DNA of 64,000 nt from an uncultured Acidobacteriaceae bacterium (lineage in GTDB: Bacteria > Acidobacteriota > Terriglobia > Terriglobales > Acidobacteriaceae), in the NCBI GenBank assembly GCA_903842065.1, contig CAIMKZ010000005.1, positions 1 to 64,000 on the forward strand, read 5' to 3'. Below are positions 61,420-64,000 of the stretch, piece by piece. The notes below the pieces were generated by a model. That model did not search any database, was not told where the DNA came from, and saw only the letters and a list, made by a program, of their open reading frames with translations. Made by a program: the position numbers and the translations under genes. Every line of letters begins with the position of its first letter. The stretch's first letter is position 1.

Positions 61420-61799
61420 CCGGTTTCTGGGCGGCTACAGCGATGATTGCCTCCGTAGTGCTGACCTCGACCGCCGGCGAGGTGCTCACGGCCGCGGCCA
61501 TGAAGTCCATCGGCGACCTCGACCTGATCCGCGAAAAGTCCGGCATGAAAGGCGCCATCAAGGCAGTCGTAACCTGCCCGCTCTTCTTCGCCGGTGTCTT
61601 CTTTCTCGCCGTTGCCTTCTTCGCGCTGCTCTTCGCGCTCAATCACCTGAACCTGAGTCTCGTCGCCCCGGCCTCGGCCTCGCTCACGCTGGTTACAAAC
61701 GCCATCGCAGGCAAGATCTTCCTCAAGGAAAACGTCGACCGCAGACGCTGGGCCGCGGCGATTCTCGTCTGCGTCGGCGTCTATCTGCTCGCGCACTAG
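61416..61799 (+). CDS. Half-size DMT/EamA-type membrane protein (second of a pair)
   Basis: The 127-residue protein has four membrane helices and the DMT half signature: FFALLFALNHLNLSLVAPASASLTLVTNAIAGKIFLKENVDRRRWAAAILVCVGVYLL. GGAGG precedes the ATG, whose bases overlap the stop of the first half gene. The sequence between helices 1 and 2 (LTAAAMKSIGDLDLIREKSG) is cytoplasmic. The pair recalls ArnE/ArnF, the heterodimeric flippase for undecaprenyl-linked aminoarabinose, in size and arrangement; specific identity is not proven. Confidence 0.78.
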   Translation: MTGFWAATAMIASVVLTSTAGEVLTAAAMKSIGDLDLIREKSGMKGAIKAVVTCPLFFAGVFFLAVAFFALLFALNHLNLSLVAPASASLTLVTNAIAGKIFLKENVDRRRWAAAILVCVGVYLLAH

Positions 61800-61815
61800 A
61801 GACCGTTGGCACCCG

Positions 61816-62976
61816 CTACTTGCGCGCTGAAAACTTCCACACCGTCGTGCTCGTGTACGTCTGCTCGCCCTTCAGCGTAGTCGTCGGAAACTGCGCCTTG
61901 TTCGGCGAATCCGGATAGTGCTGCGTCTCAAGGCAAAGCGCCGAGCGGAATCCGTAGATCGTGCCGCCCTTGCCCTTCGTTGCCTTCTCCATCATGTTGC
62001 CACTGTAGAACTGCACGCCCGGCTCGGTCGAATCCACTTCCAACACCCGGCCAGAAATCGGCTCGTACAGTTCTGCCACCTTCGCCAGACCCGTTGCTGC
62101 CTTGCGATCTACAACCCAGTTGTGGTCATAGCCGCCACCCAGCTTCAACTGCGCGTCGTCCGTGTCGATCCTCGCGCCAATCGCCGTCGCCCGCGTAAAA
62201 TCGAACGGCGTGCCCTTCACCGCGGCAATCTCGCCGGTAGGAATCAGCCCCGAGTCAACTGGCGTATAGTGCGAAGCATTCAGTGTCAGCTCGTGCTTCA
62301 AAATCGTGTTGTTGGCCGGATCGCCGGTCAGGTTGAAGTACGAGTGGTTGGTCAGGTTCACCACCGTATCCTTGCCCGCCTCAAGCGCGGCTGAATAGTG
62401 AATCCGAATCTCGTCGGTCTCCGTCAGCGTGTAGCGCACCGTCACATGCAGCGTGCCCGGATAGCCCTCTTCGCCGTCCTTGCTCGTGTACTTGAACTCG
62501 ACAGCATGGCTTGAAAGCGGCACGGCCTTCCACACCACCTTGTTGTAGCCGATCGTTCCTCCGTGCAAAGTATTCGCGCCGTTGTTCGCCGCAAGGTGAT
62601 ACGTCCGGCCGTTCAATTCAAACTGCGCCTTGCCGATGCGGTTGCCATAGCGGCCGATGGTAGCGCCGTAGTAGGCCGTTCCCTTCTCATAGCCCGCCGC
62701 ATCGTCGAAGCCGAGGATGATATCGGCCAGCTTGCCCTGCCGGTCCGGAGTCTTGAGGGAAACCAGCGTCGCTCCGTAATTCGTGATCGCGGCCTCGATC
62801 CCGTGCTTGTTCTTCAGCGTGTAGAGCTGCGTCTGAACGCCGGCAGAGGTCTTGCCGAACGACCTGATTTCAGGGGTACTGATCTTCACGACCGCCGGTG
62901 ACTGCCCCCAGGCATACGACGCACCCAGCCCGGCGATGGCGGCCAAACAAAGCAACATGGAGCGAGAACGATTCAC
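61816..62976 (-). CDS. Secreted aldose 1-epimerase (galactose mutarotase)
   Basis: The 386-residue protein has a signal peptide (NRSRSMLLCLAAIAGLGASYAWGQ) followed by the GalM beta-sandwich: ITNYGATLVSLKTPDRQGKLADIILGFDD, ATIGRYGNRIGKAQFELNGRTYHLAANNG, the catalytic His in VNLTNHSYFNLTG and Glu in CLETQHYPDSPN. It interconverts alpha and beta anomers of aldoses, here probably in the periplasm beside secreted glycosidases. The start is GTG at 62976, eight bases after GGAAGGTGAG; a TTG at 62997 keeps the frame open but lacks a site. Confidence 0.9.
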   Translation of the reverse strand: MNRSRSMLLCLAAIAGLGASYAWGQSPAVVKISTPEIRSFGKTSAGVQTQLYTLKNKHGIEAAITNYGATLVSLKTPDRQGKLADIILGFDDAAGYEKGTAYYGATIGRYGNRIGKAQFELNGRTYHLAANNGANTLHGGTIGYNKVVWKAVPLSSHAVEFKYTSKDGEEGYPGTLHVTVRYTLTETDEIRIHYSAALEAGKDTVVNLTNHSYFNLTGDPANNTILKHELTLNASHYTPVDSGLIPTGEIAAVKGTPFDFTRATAIGARIDTDDAQLKLGGGYDHNWVVDRKAATGLAKVAELYEPISGRVLEVDSTEPGVQFYSGNMMEKATKGKGGTIYGFRSALCLETQHYPDSPNKAQFPTTTLKGEQTYTSTTVWKFSARK

Positions 62977-63105
62977 GATAGTCTCACCTTCCCACAATAG
63001 TTTTTCCAGGACTCCCGCCAGTGCCGCCCGAAGGCAGAAGCCTACTTTTTCATCCTACTCCACGGCCAGTCCCGCAAATTGTTAAGCTGGAAGTGGAGAA
63101 CAACC

Positions 63106-64000
63106 ATGCCCGCTCTATTCGATTCCTACAAGCTCAACGGCGTCACCCTGCGCAACCGCCTCGCCGTCTCCCCCATGTGCCAGTACCAGGCCCACGACGG
63201 GATGGTCAACGACTGGCACCGCGTTCACTACGAGTCATTCGCCCGCGGCGGTGCTGGAGCCGTCATCATGGAAGCCACGGCTGTCGCTCCCGAGGGACGC
63301 ATCACCTGGGCCGACCTGGGCCTGTGGAACGACGCGCAAGCCGAGGCCATGCAGCCTATCGTCCAAAGCATCGCCAAGTGGGGCGCGGCGCCCGGCATCC
63401 AGATTGCCCACGCCGGCCGCAAAGCCTCAGCCAATCGCCCCTGGGAGGGCGACGACCACATCCCGCTCGGCGAGCCAAACTCATGGGAGACCATCGCGCC
63501 CTCACCGCTCGCCTTCGGCGCTTCCCTGCCCCGCGTGCCCCGCGAGATGACCCTCGAAGATATCGCCCGCGTGCAATCCGACACCGTAAAAGCCGTCACC
63601 CGCGCCCGCGACATCGGCATTCAGTGGCTGCAACTGCACATGGCCCACGGCTATCTGGCGCAGAACTTCTTCTCGCCCATCTCAAACCAGCGCACCGACA
63701 AGTACGGCGGCAGCCCCGAGAACCGCTCGCGCTACCTGCTTGAGACGCTCATCGCCGTGCGCAAGGTATGGCCTGCCGATCGCGTGCTCTCGGTCCGCCT
63801 CGGCCTCATCGAGTTCTTCGGCGACGATGACGCCATGCTCGACCAGGCCCTCACGCTGCTCAACAGCATGAAGAACGAAGGCCTGGATTTCGTCGATGTC
63901 TCCATGGGCTTCAACACTCCCGAAGCAAATATCCCCTGGGCGCCCAACTTCCTGGCCCCTGTTGCTGAGAAAGTTCGTACTTCCACAGGACTGCCCGCAT
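63106..64000 (+). CDS. OYE-family NADH:flavin oxidoreductase, YqjM-like (partial, runs off the window)
   Basis: 298 residues are visible before the window ends. They match the YqjM/OYE class: KLNGVTLRNRLAVSPMCQYQA (with the Cys that tunes FMN), HAGRKAS, LHMAHGYLAQNFFSPISNQRTDKYGG and RLGLIEFF. The enzyme reduces activated C=C bonds with NADPH through FMN. GGAG precedes the ATG at 63106. Unlike the OYE-type gene in the island, no Fe-S or FAD part can be seen here, and the FMN barrel is about 80 residues from its expected end. It diverges from the aldose epimerase gene. Confidence 0.9.
   Translation, partial: MPALFDSYKLNGVTLRNRLAVSPMCQYQAHDGMVNDWHRVHYESFARGGAGAVIMEATAVAPEGRITWADLGLWNDAQAEAMQPIVQSIAKWGAAPGIQIAHAGRKASANRPWEGDDHIPLGEPNSWETIAPSPLAFGASLPRVPREMTLEDIARVQSDTVKAVTRARDIGIQWLQLHMAHGYLAQNFFSPISNQRTDKYGGSPENRSRYLLETLIAVRKVWPADRVLSVRLGLIEFFGDDDAMLDQALTLLNSMKNEGLDFVDVSMGFNTPEANIPWAPNFLAPVAEKVRTSTGLPA

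Noticed and set aside
1..64000. CRISPR arrays, rRNA genes, riboswitches
   Set aside because: No regularly spaced repeats of CRISPR type, no rRNA sequence and no convincing riboswitch fold (for example upstream of purL) were seen.

Overview
The window reads as chromosomal DNA of a Gram-negative, GC-rich bacterium. I infer Acidobacteriota, class Terriglobia (Acidobacteriaceae-like). The reasons are lipid A synthesis (lpxB), a hopanoid-modifying radical SAM enzyme (HpnJ), PEGA-domain secreted proteins, many secreted hypothetical proteins with Gram-negative signal peptides, and an overall gene style typical of that group. No rRNA is present to prove the taxonomy.

Layout. 1-800: the end of an IS3-family element has landed in, and cut off, a ScaI-like restriction endonuclease gene that still has its XRE controller gene. 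853-11.0 kb: core genes, namely a TPR/glycosyltransferase-like protein, an FNR-like regulator, a secreted GH3 beta-glucosidase, and purL-purF. 11.18 kb: tRNA-Leu(CAA). 11.27-25.05 kb: a lower-GC segment bounded by the tRNA 3' end and an 18-nt near-copy of that end, so a probable genomic island. It carries a one-direction nine-gene catabolic operon: MFS carrier, M29/NicX-like metalloenzyme, PrpF-type isomerase, LeuC/LeuD-type hydratase, isocitrate-lyase-family lyase, OYE-type Fe-S flavoenzyme, metallo-beta-lactamase-fold hydrolase and MmgE/PrpD protein. The isomerase-hydratase-lyase trio is the same set that turns 3-methylitaconate into propionate and pyruvate in anaerobic nicotinate fermentation, and this is the most interesting system here.

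25.4-39.2 kb: an EAL-domain pseudogene, a molybdate-regulator-like HTH/PBP gene divergent from trmO, a frameshifted nucleotide-sugar dehydrogenase, a two-gene PEGA operon, an M1 aminopeptidase homologue with its zinc site lost, lpxB, a HIT protein and efp (with Asn at the modification site). 39.2-45.5 kb: an accessory patch with two toxin-antitoxin modules (RelBE-like and HigBA), short transporter/SDR genes, and several families of palindromic or tandem repeats.

45.5-64 kb: mainly core functions. These are pgeF, ruvC, a degenerate sigma-54-type activator, a 7-Cys ferredoxin, a shortened DUF885 protein, an S1/P1-type nuclease, a histidine kinase / response regulator / Hpt phosphorelay operon, xseA-glmM, hpnJ with paired half-size DMT transporters, a secreted aldose epimerase and the start of an OYE-family reductase that runs off the window.

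The core blocks serve purine synthesis, cell-wall and lipid A precursors, DNA repair and sugar use. The island adds uptake and breakdown of a still-unknown branched dicarboxylate or its precursor. All functional calls rest on reading protein motifs by eye; no database search was run.
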